Of a DNA stretch of 35,664 nucleotides, positions 1 through 11,600 are shown piece after piece. The position numbers and the translations under genes were made by a program. The stretch comes from Folioceros fuciformis (Eukaryota > Anthocerotophyta > Anthocerotopsida > Anthocerotales), in contig JBNGIO010005642.1 in NCBI GenBank assembly GCA_049999805.1, forward strand, positions 108,447 to 144,110, given 5' to 3'. Each line of letters opens with the position of its first letter. The first letter of the stretch is position 1. Under the pieces are notes generated by a model that searched no databases, was not told the origin of the DNA, and saw nothing but the letters and a program-made list of their open reading frames with translations.

Positions 1-2
1 AT

Positions 3-513
3 GCTGATTCTGACTATAGGCCTACTGTGCCGATAAGATTTCCAGTTTCAACACACTCTGATGAGGAAACCAAGATTGTGAGCCTTGGTTCTTTTGCTAT
101 TCCTTGTACCCCTCTGTGGTATAAGTGCCCTTACACCCATCTGAAGATGATGTGAGTGAGGATAGAGCACTGCCGCGAGTATCAGTGCCATGTGGTTAGC
201 TTTTACAGTAAGTGTTCCCTGTCTACTTTTATGTCAGCATCCCCATTGCTTTCTTCTCATAGTTCTCTAACAAGCTCCCACTTGCCTTGCAAGATCTGAA
301 CTAAGGCTGGAGGAAGAGCACAGCCTTGAGACTGAGGAGAGGATCTCCTACATGGAGCGTAGGAAGAGAAACTCTCCAAGATCGGATGAGAGCTTCACCA
401 CTCCTTCCGAACATGATCCTGATTCCTCTGAGCCTGATTACTTTGGCAGTCGTGCAAGTGTGGCTATAAATAGTGTGGAAGAAAACAGCGTAGACTGGGG
501 ATATGATTGGTAG
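3..513 (+). CDS. 3' end of an unidentified host gene, two exons, 5' partial
   Basis: Two exon pieces join in one frame. Exon 3-151 stops at a strong GTGAGT donor (152), and exon 294-513 follows a TTGCAAG acceptor and ends at TAG. The intron is 142 bp. The joined phase is consistent (AT + A), and the second exon is open for 72 codons. The encoded tail is hydrophilic and acidic or serine-rich, with an RRKR basic patch and the C-terminal residues VDWGYDW. I do not recognise the family. The first exon may start before the window. The stop lies only 9 bp from the end of a minus-strand Copia polyprotein, so the fragment could be the true end of a neighbouring gene or a fragment brought there by rearrangement. 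The splice model is inferred from sequence only. Confidence 0.45.
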
Positions 514-522
514 TTTGGGTCA

Positions 523-3500
523 CTAAACTGCAGGACTGAGGAAGTCATTCGGCTTCCCCATTTCTAAACATTTCATGTGCCTCTCGTGCAGCTCCCTACC
601 TAGGGCTTTTGTCATAATATCTGCTGGATTTTCTGCTGTTGGCACATACTCAAGTATAACCTGTCCACTCTTAATCAAGTCTCTGATGAAATGATACTCC
701 ACCTCAACGTGTTTTGTCCGTGAGTGATGCACAGGGTTTTGTGCAAGGTTTATAGAACCCTGACTGTCTGTTTTGATCACTGTGCAGGTGGGGAGAGGTA
801 GTCTGAGTTCACTGAAAAGCAGCTTGCACCAAGCAATTTCTTTAGAAGCGGCTGTGAGGACACGGTTCTCGGCTTCTGTGCTTGAAAGAGCAGCCGTTGG
901 TTGCTTCTTGCTGGACCAACAGATTGGTCCCCAAGCAAACATGACGATATATCAAGAGACAGATCTTCTACTGTCTATGTCACCAGCGTAGTCTGAATCA
1001 GTATATACATCTAGTTCAAGGGAGGCATCAGGTTTGTATTTGTAAACGATTCCATACTGTGCTGTCCCCTTTAAGTATCGAAATACCCTCTTAACACAAG
1101 TCCAGTGCTCCTGTGCAGGGTTTTCCAAGTATTGTGAGAGCACACTTGTGGAATATGCCACTTCAGGACGAGTAGTGTTGCTGCATATATGAGCTTTCCT
1201 ACTGCCTTGCGGTAAGGGATAGGAAGCATTTTGTCCTTTTCAGCTTGCGTTTGTGGGCTCATGGATTTGCTGAGCTTAAGTCCACTTGGTGGAGGTGTGA
1301 CTACAGGCTTTGCATCCTTGAGTCCAAGTTGGTCTACGCTATCAAGAAGGTATCTTGGTTGAGTGAGAGTTAAAACTCTTTTCTTTCAATCTCTCTGAAT
1401 ATGAATGCCAAGGCAGCTTTGTAAAGCTCCTAAGTTTGACATCTCGAACTTCTTGGATAGGAGGCCATTAATTTTTGTGATAAAGGAGGGACTGTTACAT
1501 GCGAGTATCAAGTCGTCCACATACACAGCAAGATAACATACAGTGTCTCCAGCCTTGTAGACATATAGGCTACCGTCTGAAACACATTTGATGAAGCCTA
1601 AAGCTCGCAGTTCCTCATCTAAAACTGCATTCCATTCAAGAGCTGACTGTTTTAAACCATACAGGGTCTTGATTAGGCGAAGAACATGGTCCTCTTTTCC
1701 CTTTACTACGTAGCCCATTGGTTGCTGCATATAGATTTCAGTATCCAGCTTGCCATGTAAGAAGGCTGTTTTGACGTCAAACATTTCCAACTCATAGTCA
1801 TGGTGTGCTGCTACTGCGCAGAGAACACGAAACGTGGCTAGTTTCACCACAGGAGCATAAGTTTCCAGATAATCCAGACCTGGTACTTGGGAGAAGCCAC
1901 GAGCAACGAGTCTGGCTTTGTACCTGTCAAAGGTACCATCTGCTTTAACCTTGAGTTTAAATACCCATTTACNNNNNNNNNNNNNNNNNNNNNNNNNNNN
2001 NNNNNNNNNNNNNNNNNNNNNNNNNNNNNNNNNNNNNNNNNNNNNNNNNNNNNNNNNNNNNNNNNNNNNNNNTCAGACTGAACGGCCTTTTTCCACTCTG
2101 CAGCATCTGGCCTACTCATAGCTTCTTCATAGGTGCGAGGCTCTGTAGGGTCCAAACTCATAGCATTAGCACGTGCTGAACTTGACCTGAAATCATGTGA
2201 TTGATAGTAATCAGGTGCACGTCTTTCTCTTGCAGGGTATCGACGTTCAGGTGGGGGTTCAGGATGTGGTAGTTGTTCAACTGCATCAGCGTCATCATCA
2301 CTCTCCAGAACAACGGCTACATCGTCTGCAACGTCATCATCATCTGGATCTGGTATGTTTGGTTGTAGCTCAACAGCAATGGGAGGTTGCTGCTGCTGCT
2401 CATCAAGGTCAACAAAGGCATCGTCCTCTGCTGGGTCAACTGGATTAACTTGATTATCATGCTCATCCCCCCATGCAGGAGCAATCTCCGCACGTGTTGA
2501 GTCATCAAAGAAAGTGATATTGGGGAGAACAGACAGATCATCACTATCATCTGGAGGTGTTCCCACTGGCGTCCAAACACGTCCTTCGTCAAAGGTAACG
2601 CTTCGTGCATTTATCACCTTGTTCTGAGGGACATCATACAGTTTATAAGCTTTTATGCCCTCAGTGTAGCCTATCATAAGGAGTTTTCTGGCTTTTGCAG
2701 ATAGCTTCTTACGCTTCTCCTTCGGGATGAAAGCATAAGCAATACAACCAAAGGTTCGAAGATGAAGGATAGACGATTTCCTGCCAAAGAAAGCCTCATA
2801 TGGCGTCTGACCTACAACTGCAGTGGTAGGTAATCTATTTCGTAAATACACAGCTGTCATTAGGGCCTCAGCCCAATAGGGCAATGGTAAGGTAGTCTGA
2901 TGCAGCAAGGAGGAAACCATCTCCTGCAAAGTCAAATTCAGGTGCTCTGCAACGCCATTTTGCTGTGGTGTATACACGACGGTGAGTTGGCGCCCAATAC
3001 CCTCCTTTGCACAATATGTTTGAAATTCGTTAGATGTGAATTCTCCTCAGTTATCTGAGCGGAGGGTCTTGAGCTGTTGTCCTGTCCATCTCTCAACAAA
3101 TTTTAAATAAGTTTTGAATTGAGAGAAGGCTTCACTTTTGGCCTTCAAGATATAAGCCATGACAAACCTTGTCTTGTCATCAGTGAAGGTTAGGAAATAC
3201 TTGCCACCACCTATGGAAGGCTGTGATAGTGGCCCACAAATATCAGTGTGGACTAGCTCGAGGACATCAGAGGCTCTGTGTGGGGTCCTGTTTTTGAAGG
3301 CTGCTTGGTGACGCTTAGATAACACACAAGCTTCACACAGAGGTAAGATAGGAAGAGTGCCAATCTTTCCATCATAGTATAGGTCACTGGTAGCCAGTTT
3401 TTGCAGCTTAGCACCATGTGGATGACCTAACCTATTGTGCCATAATATGGCTTTGTCTGTTTGATGTAAAGGTGAGAGGTCACCTTGTGACGTGAAGTGG

Positions 3501-4090
3501 GACTGGACAGGGATACTGTGCAAGTGAAGTCGGAATAGATCATGGTCAGAAGATCCATAAGCTAAGACCTTACGATGATCAAATGCATCAAGGATCTGGC
3601 ACTCTGTGGGGGTAAACAGAATGTGACTGTTGTTGTCTATGTTCAGTTGCCTGACAGAAATGAGGTTCCTAGTCATTCCAGGCACATAGTAAACATTGGT
3701 AAGGGACAGTTTTAGCCCTGAAGGCACAGGAAGGAACATTGTGCCCTTTCCTGGAGATACCAATGCCCTGTCATCACCTAAATAGACAAACTGATCCTTT
3801 ACTTGTCTGTAGGTGGAGAAGGCACTTCTATCAAAGCAAAGGTGCGCTGTTGCACCTGTGTCTAAGTACCACTCTTGAAATGGTCTAGACTCTGCTATGG
3901 CAGATAAGCATGTGGGAAAGACTAGAGGTTGAGCAAACTTCCTTACCCCTACTGTCAGGGCGGAAGGAGAGGATTGCTTCTTTACTACGACGTGTGTTTC
4001 AGCATTCGCATTGCCCTCCTTGCGAGGTATGCCAGCTTGCTTCTTACGACATTCGTTTTCCAATGGCCGGGAATTTTGCACCAGTTGCAT
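523..4090 (-). pseudogene. Copia pol: protease, integrase, reverse transcriptase, RNase H (broken)
   Basis: Domains run right to left. The aspartic protease shows WYLDTGATAHL. An integrase zinc finger (HNRLGHPHG ... CEACVLSKRH) is followed by the integrase core (HTDICGPL, YTPQQNGVAEH). The Copia RT has KTAFLHGKL and the catalytic YVDDLI. RNase H has TDSDYAGD, SSTEAE and HVEVEYHFIRD, and the reading ends MTKALGRELHE. Breaks are an in-frame TGA at 3047-3049 just before the integrase GEF motif, the N-gap across the start of RT, and frameshifts around 1386, 1160-1260 and 950. The protein would be the replication polyprotein of the element. The copy is young enough to read easily but is inactive as assembled. 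Confidence 0.88.
1973..2072. other. Assembly gap (100 N)
   Basis: Exactly 100 N, the usual placeholder for a gap of unknown size. It falls inside the Copia reverse transcriptase, between the acidic linker (about 2100-2500) and the WVFKLKVK-like start of the RT fold. Reading frames translated across it mean nothing. Confidence 0.99.
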
Positions 4091-4887
4091 TTCCCGGTCT
4101 TCTTGGGTTTCTTCTGTGAGGAAGCTCCCTGTGAGATCCTTGCAATAGGTGTAGTATTTTTGCCTCTAGGGTATGGTTTGTTTCCTCTGCCCTTGTTTGA
4201 GGTGTAGAGTGCTTGCTGTTTCCCATGCTTAGGTCCACCTCTCGTGGCTTCTTCTTGAAGAAGTGCTCCCACTAACTCAGAAAAGGTCATGGGAGGTAGC
4301 TTGATCCTGGCTGCAGATGCCAGTTTCTGAGCTTGTGCCTATGAGGTGTTATAAGAAGTCACAAAATTTGACCAGGAGGCAGGTAATGAAAGCATTAAAT
4401 AGAGTGCTAACATATCTTCCTTGATGGCTTCGTGTGTTGTTCCTTCCAACTAAGAAACAAGATGTCTGAAAGTAGCAATGTGCTTTTCTACTGAGTCACC
4501 ATCTCGCATCTTGCAGAGTTGAAGGTTTTTGAGGGCTGCCATCTGACTGGTTGAATTTCTACCAGAGTAAAGCTCACGAAGTCTAGACCAAATATCTGAT
4601 GCAGATACGGCTCCTAAAGTGTGCCTCAACATTTCAGAGGTTAGGCCACACCGTATCATGTACATGGCTGCGTCATTTCTGACTGTCCATGCCTTGACAG
4701 TTGCTGCATCATCTGTATCTAACTCATCATTTCCGGTTGTTACATCCCAGAGTCCTCTATTCTGAAGAGCACCCTGCATCCTCATTACCCACATATCGTA
4801 ATTCTCCCTTCCGAACCTGTCCTTTTCCTTAAACATGTCACTGCCTATGTTATAGGACAGTTTGGGTGTGGTATCTTCGTCACCCAT
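3985..4887 (-). pseudogene. Copia gag with split CCHC zinc knuckle
   Basis: Starts at an ATG (4887) with MGDEDTTPKLSYNIG and the usual Copia gag pattern (FGRENYDMWVMRM, then LQLCKMRDGDSVEKHI). This is the capsid and RNA-binding part of the polyprotein. Two in-frame stops interrupt it, one at about 4450-4452 (after HLVS) and one near 4339-4341. The nucleocapsid zinc knuckle CX2CX4HX4C begins in one frame (CNWCKIPGHW) and finishes in another (ENEC), so a one-base frameshift lies near 4060. Downstream sequence runs straight into the protease. Confidence 0.85.
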
Positions 4888-5164
4888 GTTTGTAGGATTT
4901 AATAGACACTAATCTGTGTAGTTGTAACCTGTGTTGTGCAGGTTAATCACAACAGAGTTCTAGGAACAAATGTTAGGGGACAAATGATACCTGGTTCATG
5001 AAGACATCAGCAATCACAGAACATAAATAGGGTTTGAAACTCTGCACTGTGCTGCTGTTAAACTAATTTCTAGTTTTAAATGCCTCATCTTCCACTTATT
5101 GTTTGTGTGGGTGGAGTATGATGGGCAACAATTGGGTGCATCAAACCTGTGACTTCTGTTCGTC

Positions 5165-5719
5165 TTATTTGTATGCCTGTGTAAGGCTCCAGAATGAGGA
5201 ATTAGCAAGCAAATGTGATCTCGACAAAGTCAACAATTTGAAATTCAGGTGAGAGATTTGTTCTTTCAAACTTTGAATACCAACACTAGACTCAATAAGG
5301 CGCCGAATGACACTGCCATGATTTCTTTTTATGTGGTTTTGATATGATTCAAGCCTGGTTAGTAACTGAAAAATCCCTGTGTCTGATGCAGCATGTGTTG
5401 TGAGAAGTCCCCTATGATTAGGGTTACCACCAGAAGATCGCTGCAATCGCACCACTTGTGGAATCGATTGTCTGGGAAAGTAAGGAGCAAAAGTCAAATA
5501 TCTCTGACCAGGGTAGAGAGTCTCCACTATTGTATTGAAGGCCTCCTGTAGGTTTCTGCAGAGTTCAGGCAGATCTTGATTGCGCAACAGCCATGTCACA
5601 ATGTGTTGATGGATGTACTCCACAAGATTGTGCCTGTTTTGATTTCCATTTTGCTCCCTCTTGTTGTTGTTTGCACGCTCAACCGGAACGCAGCAGACAT
5701 TGTTTCCATTGGTAGCCAT
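5165..5719 (-). CDS. Unidentified ORF between the PBS and gag of the Copia element
   Basis: An open frame of 184 codons starting MATNGNNVCCVPVERANN, with an Asn/Gln-rich start followed by helical, Leu-rich sequence (VTWLLRNQDLPELCRNL) and a C-terminal Leu/Ser stretch. It lies on the same strand as the retroelement, about 350 bp after the primer-binding site and about 280 bp before the gag start. I recognise no domain, and it is not the normal Copia gag, which follows separately. It could be an accessory ORF of the element, a captured host fragment, or part of another element's gag. No catalytic motif is visible. That it is coding rests only on its length and its position. Confidence 0.4.
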   Translation of the reverse strand: MATNGNNVCCVPVERANNNKREQNGNQNRHNLVEYIHQHIVTWLLRNQDLPELCRNLQEAFNTIVETLYPGQRYLTFAPYFPRQSIPQVVRLQRSSGGNPNHRGLLTTHAASDTGIFQLLTRLESYQNHIKRNHGSVIRRLIESSVGIQSLKEQISHLNFKLLTLSRSHLLANSSFWSLTQAYK

Positions 5720-6068
5720 TTACGGCTAAATTTGTAGAAGCTTGTAAAATGCAAATTATATGCATTTCTGTAAGCTATTCTCTATAATTTACTGAAATCT
5801 ATATGCAAAATCTGATAGTTGTTCTAGTGTACCTCTGCCAGAATTGCCTAAGGCAATTTGACTAGAGATGCACTGGAACAAGATCCAGGTTTAGCACACC
5901 TCCTTATAAAATATAAAGACAATTTCTACATGAATCTTAATATGTTCTTTTCTTTTCTAAAAAAGAAACCTAATTTCCTTTTTGAAAGAAAGCAAAAGAG
6001 ACATGATTGTGCATGAAATTAAATGCACAATCTAATGTACACTCATTTGAATGTAACCTACATCAAAG

Positions 6069-6080
6069 GCTCTGATACCA
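6069..6080 (-). other. Primer-binding site for initiator tRNA-Met
   Basis: On the minus strand this reads TGGTATCAGAGC, complementary to the 3' end of plant initiator tRNA-Met and the standard Copia PBS. It fixes the orientation of the element as minus and places the LTR immediately to the right. Confidence 0.85.
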
Positions 6081-6298
6081 TAAGAAATCACATGCAGATG
6101 TAGATTTATTATAAAAATAACATTGTATATATTTTAGAAAAAGAGTGTAAGTAAAACATTAAAGCTTAAACTTAACTATTCATGAATGGGTGTGACTATT
6201 ACTAATAGTCATAACCCTAGTGAAGAGGTAAGACATTTTAAACTATACACACAATATGAAACTGGATATAATATAACCCTAATCTCATTATGCCAACA
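6081..6298 (-). repeat. Candidate 5' LTR of the minus-strand Copia element
   Basis: The segment next to the PBS starts, on the minus strand, with TGTTGGCATAATG (its plus-strand end is CCAACA at 6293-6298) and ends ...GATTTCTTA beside the PBS. The expected terminal CA reads TA, which could be one C-to-T change. It is AT-rich with several TATA-like stretches. No second LTR copy exists in the window to confirm the borders. Confidence 0.45.
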
Positions 6299-6309
6299 TC
6301 AATACTCCT

Positions 6310-6465
6310 TCACCCAATACCTTGGTGGTTAATACGTCTCGCCAGTTTTATAAGCATCTGATATGTCTATACACACAATGCTTGTACCAACCCAATATCT
6401 CGGTGGTGAAAACGTCTTGCCAGTTTTATAAGCATTTGATCTGTCTATACACAATGCTTGATTCA
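6310..6465. repeat. Two tandem copies of a 78-bp unit
   Basis: Both copies carry CCCAATA-CT-GGTGGT, then GCCAGTTTTATAAGCAT, then CTATACACA-ATGCTTG, offset by 78 bp (compare 6341 with 6419). The copies differ at several positions. They sit just outside the candidate LTR and could be upstream U3-type sequence or an unrelated duplication. Confidence 0.8.
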
Positions 6466-6579
6466 GGTATGGATTTTTCACTACCCTCAAGTGATGCCCT
6501 CTTTTTGTGCTTTGCAGTTAAGCAGGTTCATATCACTCATATTTTCTTTTGGCTCAATGACATTTGTCCCTAACCTTCA

Positions 6580-7985
6580 CTAATGATGGTTGGTGTACTT
6601 TTGTAATGTTAAAGATAATGACTACTTGTTTATTCTTGAGTTCAAGATTCAAAACCATTGAGTAGTGGGGGTTCCACCCAACTACTCTCCGGCTTTAAAT
6701 CCTACCATCTCAACCTCATCAACTACATGCCATGTAGATCGTAGAGGGTGAATAAGGCCCATGGAAAGAGTGAACAAAAAGGATAGGCTAGATCCACTTA
6801 CATCCTTAAGCTTGTCGAAAATAACTACCCTTCAAAGTGGGTTAAAGTTTTTAACATGCAATTTCAAAGTGACCCATTGAGGATACGATTTCAAGATCAT
6901 CTTCACCTCAAAAGCCTTAAACTCATAAACCCTTAAAGTAGCAAAGCGGAATTGATGTCACCAAAAGTGTGGTTGGAATTTTTCCTAAAGTTGGATGACA
7001 GTGATATTATAAGCCAACCAACTACAAGAAATCTTCCCCCACTTCAATAAGGCAGATGTTGGGGCTGGGCTTATCCATAGTAAAAAATTGATTGGCTCCC
7101 AACACTTGAGAAATTGGAAGGGTGTCATATATTGCAACCCCCCTCCCCATTGCAACCACCAAGAGAAATGACTCTAAGAACCCATTAGATTAGAAAGATC
7201 CTTTGAGGCAATGTAATCCCTCAAATGGTCGTGGAGCATCCATGATATAACGTTAATAGAAAGTCACTAGCAGGGGAAAGAGCTTGATCCAAGACAATCA
7301 TGTCTAAACAACAACAGTACTTTTCAACAAAAAAGTCTCAAATGTATGGTAAGATGAGGTTGTCCAACATAGGGTGGAGGACATGAAGGGTGTAAATCTG
7401 GCCTTCATACATTAGTGCAACTTGCTTTGGATGACAAGCCCTAATAGCTTGTGCATAATCCCTTACACAACCTAGCAAAAGATAACCCAGCCAAAACTAA
7501 TGCTTCAAACCTACCTTCCCAATGTCCTTGCAAGTACCATCCTCCTTGGCTAAGACTATCTACTTACCACCTATACATTTATCACTTATCTTTATAATTT
7601 AAAAAAATCAAGATCAAATAGAGTTTACAAAGTAAAGAAGCCTATGGTGAAGTACGAGTGTCTATCCGTTCAAGTGGTCCCATGTTCTACAGCATCCTAT
7701 CACAAGCAAGCTTCTAAAACCCTTCAAACCTGCTTTTCTTTTTTTGTTTTAAAAGAGAACACGAACCACAAGCAGAATCTATGCTTGGCAATGTGAAAGT
7801 AGGAACAAACAAGTTTGGCCGAGGAGGAGGCTTAAGAAACAAGACATAAAGAGACAAAAAGGCAGGATGATTGTGCAGTAGTCCAGGACACGAGGCAAAC
7901 TCTCAACTGGGTAGCTAGTCCCAAGTCGCCCGGGCACATACGTCGCAGCAGTATATTAGTATCGTGGTGTAGGACCTATAGGCTG
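6580..7985. other. AT-rich stretch without a recognisable gene
   Basis: No frame longer than about 60 codons is convincing, and I see no motif, array or terminal repeat. There are short homopolymers (T run near 7740). It may be old transposon sequence too decayed to name. Confidence 0.5.
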
Positions 7986-8663
7986 ATCGGTGGCGCCACA
8001 CGAAGATACGAGAGGGGACCAGTGCCGATCTAGAACTCCATTGTGTTTGAGGCCGAGGCCGAATCTAAGCTGCGCAGATCGAGGATTTGAAAAAAAAAAA
8101 AAAAACGCAAACAAATCAAATCGCGTGGCAGTGGCGCAGCCTCTAAAACTTGTCCCCAAGCGAGGAAAAGAAGACGAAAGAGAAATGGCGACAACGGAGT
8201 GTGTTCTCAGTCCGGAACTTGGTGGCCCGGCGCGGGCCTTCCTTTCCTCATCCCCTTCGTCCTTCCTCCTTCCTCAGCAATCTCTTGCCGGTTTCCCGCC
8301 TGTCAGAAGATTCTATTACACCCCGCCCCGCCTCGCCTCGCCCCGCGCCGTGCCCCGCTCCGCCGCACCGCACCGCTTCTCTCCTCGCCCCGGGCTGGCA
8401 GCGTACATGCTTCGGGACTCGCATTGTCATGGTGCCGGGACATTAATGCGACAAGCTGATTGCGCAGCTCGGTAAATGCCGCCGGATCCGGCCTCGCATT
8501 GGCTTCCCCTGCTGCCGGATTCTTGGTTCCGCGAGGAGCCGGGCTTGGGATTTCTGGGTGCGGGGAGGAGGAGCTGAGACAGCTGCGTTGTTGGCGGTGG
8601 GCGGCAGGCGCTGGGAAGTGGATCGGAGGAGACTGGATGATTCTGGTGTGAGATTCTGGCAGG
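7986..8663 (+). promoter_or_regulatory. GC-rich leader and promoter-proximal region of the CFA synthase gene
   Basis: Base composition changes abruptly from AT-rich to GC-rich after about 7930. The stretch 8220-8420 is dominated by CCCCGCC, CCTCGCC and CCGCACCG runs, like a CpG-rich 5' region. An A run (about 8090-8105) precedes it. Several short upstream ATG frames occur here (from 7990, 8150, 8199 and 8460). They are compositionally driven and none resembles a protein. The transcription start cannot be placed from sequence alone. Confidence 0.45.
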
Positions 8664-11600
8664 ATGAGAGTGGCAGTGGTGGGCGCCGGGGTTGCGGGCC
8701 TGGCTGCTGCCTACACGCTTGCGCGAGCCGGCGCCAGTGTGGTGCTGTATGAGAAGGAGAGCTACCTGGGAGGGCATGCCCGAACCGTGAGAGTGGATGG
8801 GGTGGACGTGGATGTCGGGTTCATGGTGTTCAACCGGGTACGCGACGATGAGGCAATGAGGTTGCTCAGGCTGTTGGTTTAGTGATGCTTGTGGTCACAA
8901 TTTTTCGTCTGGCTTGTGTGCAGGTCACGTATCCCAACATGCTGTCTCTGTTTGACGAACTGGACGTGGAGACTGAGGAGTCCGACATGTCCTTCTCCGT
9001 GAGCCTGGAGAGTGGGAGGGGCTGTGAGTGGGGCAGTAAAGGGCTCGGGGGACTGTTTGCACAGAAGAGGAACGCGGTGAACCCTTTCTTCCTGCACATG
9101 ATCAAGGAGGTTGTCAGGTTTAAGGACGATGTCCTGAGGTAAGCTTCGGAGGCTGCGGATTGGAACCGTGTGTGGGTCTGTAAGTGTGGACTGCAAGTTT
9201 TCTGGAAACGGCGACAATGTGGGCTGTTGTTGTCCTTGCCCCAGGTACCTGGAGAGGTTGGAGAATCAGGACGTGACGATTGACAGGAATCAGACGCTGG
9301 GTGGCTTTCTTCATTCGCATGGCTATTCCCAGAAGTTCAGAGACTGCTATTTTGTGAGTGATCGCTGTCTGTGGATTGACGTTTGATGTGTCTCGCCAGA
9401 TTTGAGTTTTGTTACTGTGTGGGTAATGCGGCTTCATAACCTGTATGGATGCCCGGCAGATTCCTGTCTGTGCGTCGATATGGTCCTGCTCTTCCCAGAC
9501 TGTGGTGAACTTCTCCGCAGCTTCGGTTCTTACCTTTTGCCGGAACCATCATCTTCTCCAGGTGAGAGTGGCCATGAGATTTACAGGTGCAGGAATTAGG
9601 CATGTCCTGCGCGCTGGTATTTGCTGAACGTTAGCAATCCTGTTGTTCAGATTTTCGGTCGGCCCCAGTGGCTCACTGTCAAAGACAGGTCAGAGACTTA
9701 CGTCAACAAGGTTGGTGATGTTGTGCGAATGTTTGATGACGGCAGCTGGGCCAATGCGAGTTCAGCAACTGTTGTGGCCGTACCATGTCTTCTTTGGAGT
9801 GACATCATGCCTTGCATGGCAGATCGCTTCAATTCTCGACAGTCTGGGCGGTGAAGTCAGAACACAGTCTAACGTCGTGCATGTGTCGAGCACTGGAGAA
9901 GGTGATCCCTTCAACCCTGTTTGTCGGGCTCGGCACAGCCTTGTTCCCTTCCCACTCAGAAGAATCATTACATGTTGCAGGTGTGGAAGTTGTTGACGAC
10001 AAGGGCAGGAGGGATGTCTTTGACAGGTGTGTGGTCGCAGCCCATGCCCCAGATGCCCTGGCAATGCTCGGGGAGAGCGCCACGTTTCAGGAGCGCAGCA
10101 TTCTCGGAGCTTTCCAGTACAGTCCTAGGTAATCGTTGCAGATGGGCAGTTGCATCATGTTTTCCTTCACAGACGGAGGATTTGCTAACTTGTGCGATGT
10201 CCATCACTGCAGTGATATCTACCTGCATCGTGATGACAAGTTGATGCCAAAGAATCCTGCTGCATGGTGTGCTTGGAACTTTCTGGGAGAAGCGGGCGGA
10301 CGAGTTTGTGCGACCTACTGGTTGAACACGTTGCAGGTGCTTCAATCTTCCAGCTTCTTCTGCTGCTGTTTTGTCCTGTTTCGTGGCCTGCTCCTGTGCC
10401 AATTGTCTCGTCGGCCTTCGCTCCACAGAATCTGGGAGATACAGGACGCCCGATACTTGTGACGCTAAATCCACCAATCCTTCCTCAGCACGTCGTGACA
10501 ACATGGCAAACAAGCCACCCGATTCCATCTCCGGCCGCTGTCACTGCGTCACAACGCCTGGAAGAGATACAGGGCAAGAGACAAATTTGGTTTTGTGGTG
10601 CTTACCAAGGTAACATGCTCTTTGCCCACGGATCTGCCCCAATCAAGGACCCTGCAGCCCCTGACGTCCTCAGCTGGTTCTGTGCATGCTTCCAGGCTAC
10701 GGCTTCCATGAGGACGGCCTCAAGGTACTGTGAATGCTGTAAGTTGCTTCCCTTTTAGGAAACCAGGCTATCAACTGACGCGTGTTGGTGCAGGCGGGAT
10801 TGGCAGCAGCAAACGGTCTGATGGGGCGAAAGTTCGAGGCTTTGAAAGATGCGAAGCAAATGGTCGTCTCATGGACGGAATTCGCAGCGCGCCTCGCTGT
10901 TATCACTTTCTTGCGGACCTTTGTCCAAACAGGACATCTCCAGTGAGTAAATGCTGCCTGGATCTGGGGTGTCAACTTGAGGTTTGCACCATTGTTGAGG
11001 TTTGTTCTCTCTTGTAGATTGTTGGAAGATGGGGGAACGGTTGTGGATTTCGTTGGAGGCGAGAAGGGTTGCAACGTGAAGTGCATCCTGCGTGTGCACA
11101 GTCCTGCATTCTATTGGAAGGTACGATTCAGAATCTGGCATTTCAGCTTTCATGTTGTGGATTTCGATCATAACTGATTGTGAAATACGTGCTATATGCG
11201 GCACCTGAATGTCCCCTGGCATCTGGATCGTGGAGCAGGTGGCATCCAGGGCAGATTTGGGACTTGCTGATGCGTTCATCGACGGCGATATGTCCCCTGT
11301 AGACCCGAGGAATGGCCTTTACAATCTTTTTGTGGTAACTCTCTAATATCTCCTGCTGCGCCCGGATTCGTCCAGCATTAATCAAATGACACAAGCTTTC
11401 GTTTGTTCCCAGATCCTGATCGCCAACAGGGATTTTACCAAACTTGCGGCACCTCAGCAGAACAGCAGGTCAAATTCTCCTTTCTGGCATCTTACTTGCA
11501 CGGCATCGATCTCAACCTTGTCGACATGTCTCTGCAGGGGGTGGTGGAGTCCTGTGATTCTAACCTCATTAGTTGGTTCAACTGTATCATATCTGCGACA

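Larger units (their letters stand above)
523..6298 (-). mobile_element. Defective Ty1/Copia LTR retrotransposon (5' LTR candidate to end of RNase H)
   Basis: Reading on the minus strand from right to left, the order is: candidate LTR (6298-6081), tRNA-iMet primer-binding site (6080-6069), an extra ORF (5719-5165), gag (4887-3985), then protease, integrase, RT and RNase H ending at 523. Integrase preceding RT is the Copia order. No 3' LTR or polypurine tract is visible below 523, where host-like exon sequence begins, so the left end is deleted or rearranged. Several stops and frameshifts and a 100-N gap show that the copy cannot be autonomous as assembled. Whether the right-hand LTR and PBS belong to the same insertion as the gag-pol is inferred from strand and order. 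Confidence 0.8.

Noticed and set aside
2197-2610. Plus- and minus-strand His/Met-rich frames opposite the Copia linker
   Set aside because: They are alternative frames of the acidic Asp/Gln-rich linker between integrase and RT.
4985-5000. Second PBS-like sequence (minus strand CAGGTATCAT) before gag
   Set aside because: Only GGTATCA matches, and no LTR-like end adjoins it; the perfect site at 6069-6080 is preferred.
6069-6080. tRNA gene hint (tRNA-Met complement)
   Set aside because: Only 12 bp complementary to the tRNA 3' end next to an LTR; it is a primer-binding site, not a gene.
7990-8660. Several open frames in the GC-rich stretch before the CFA synthase
   Set aside because: Overlapping frames on both strands with Pro/Arg/Ala bias from CCCCGCC runs; no homology that I recognise.
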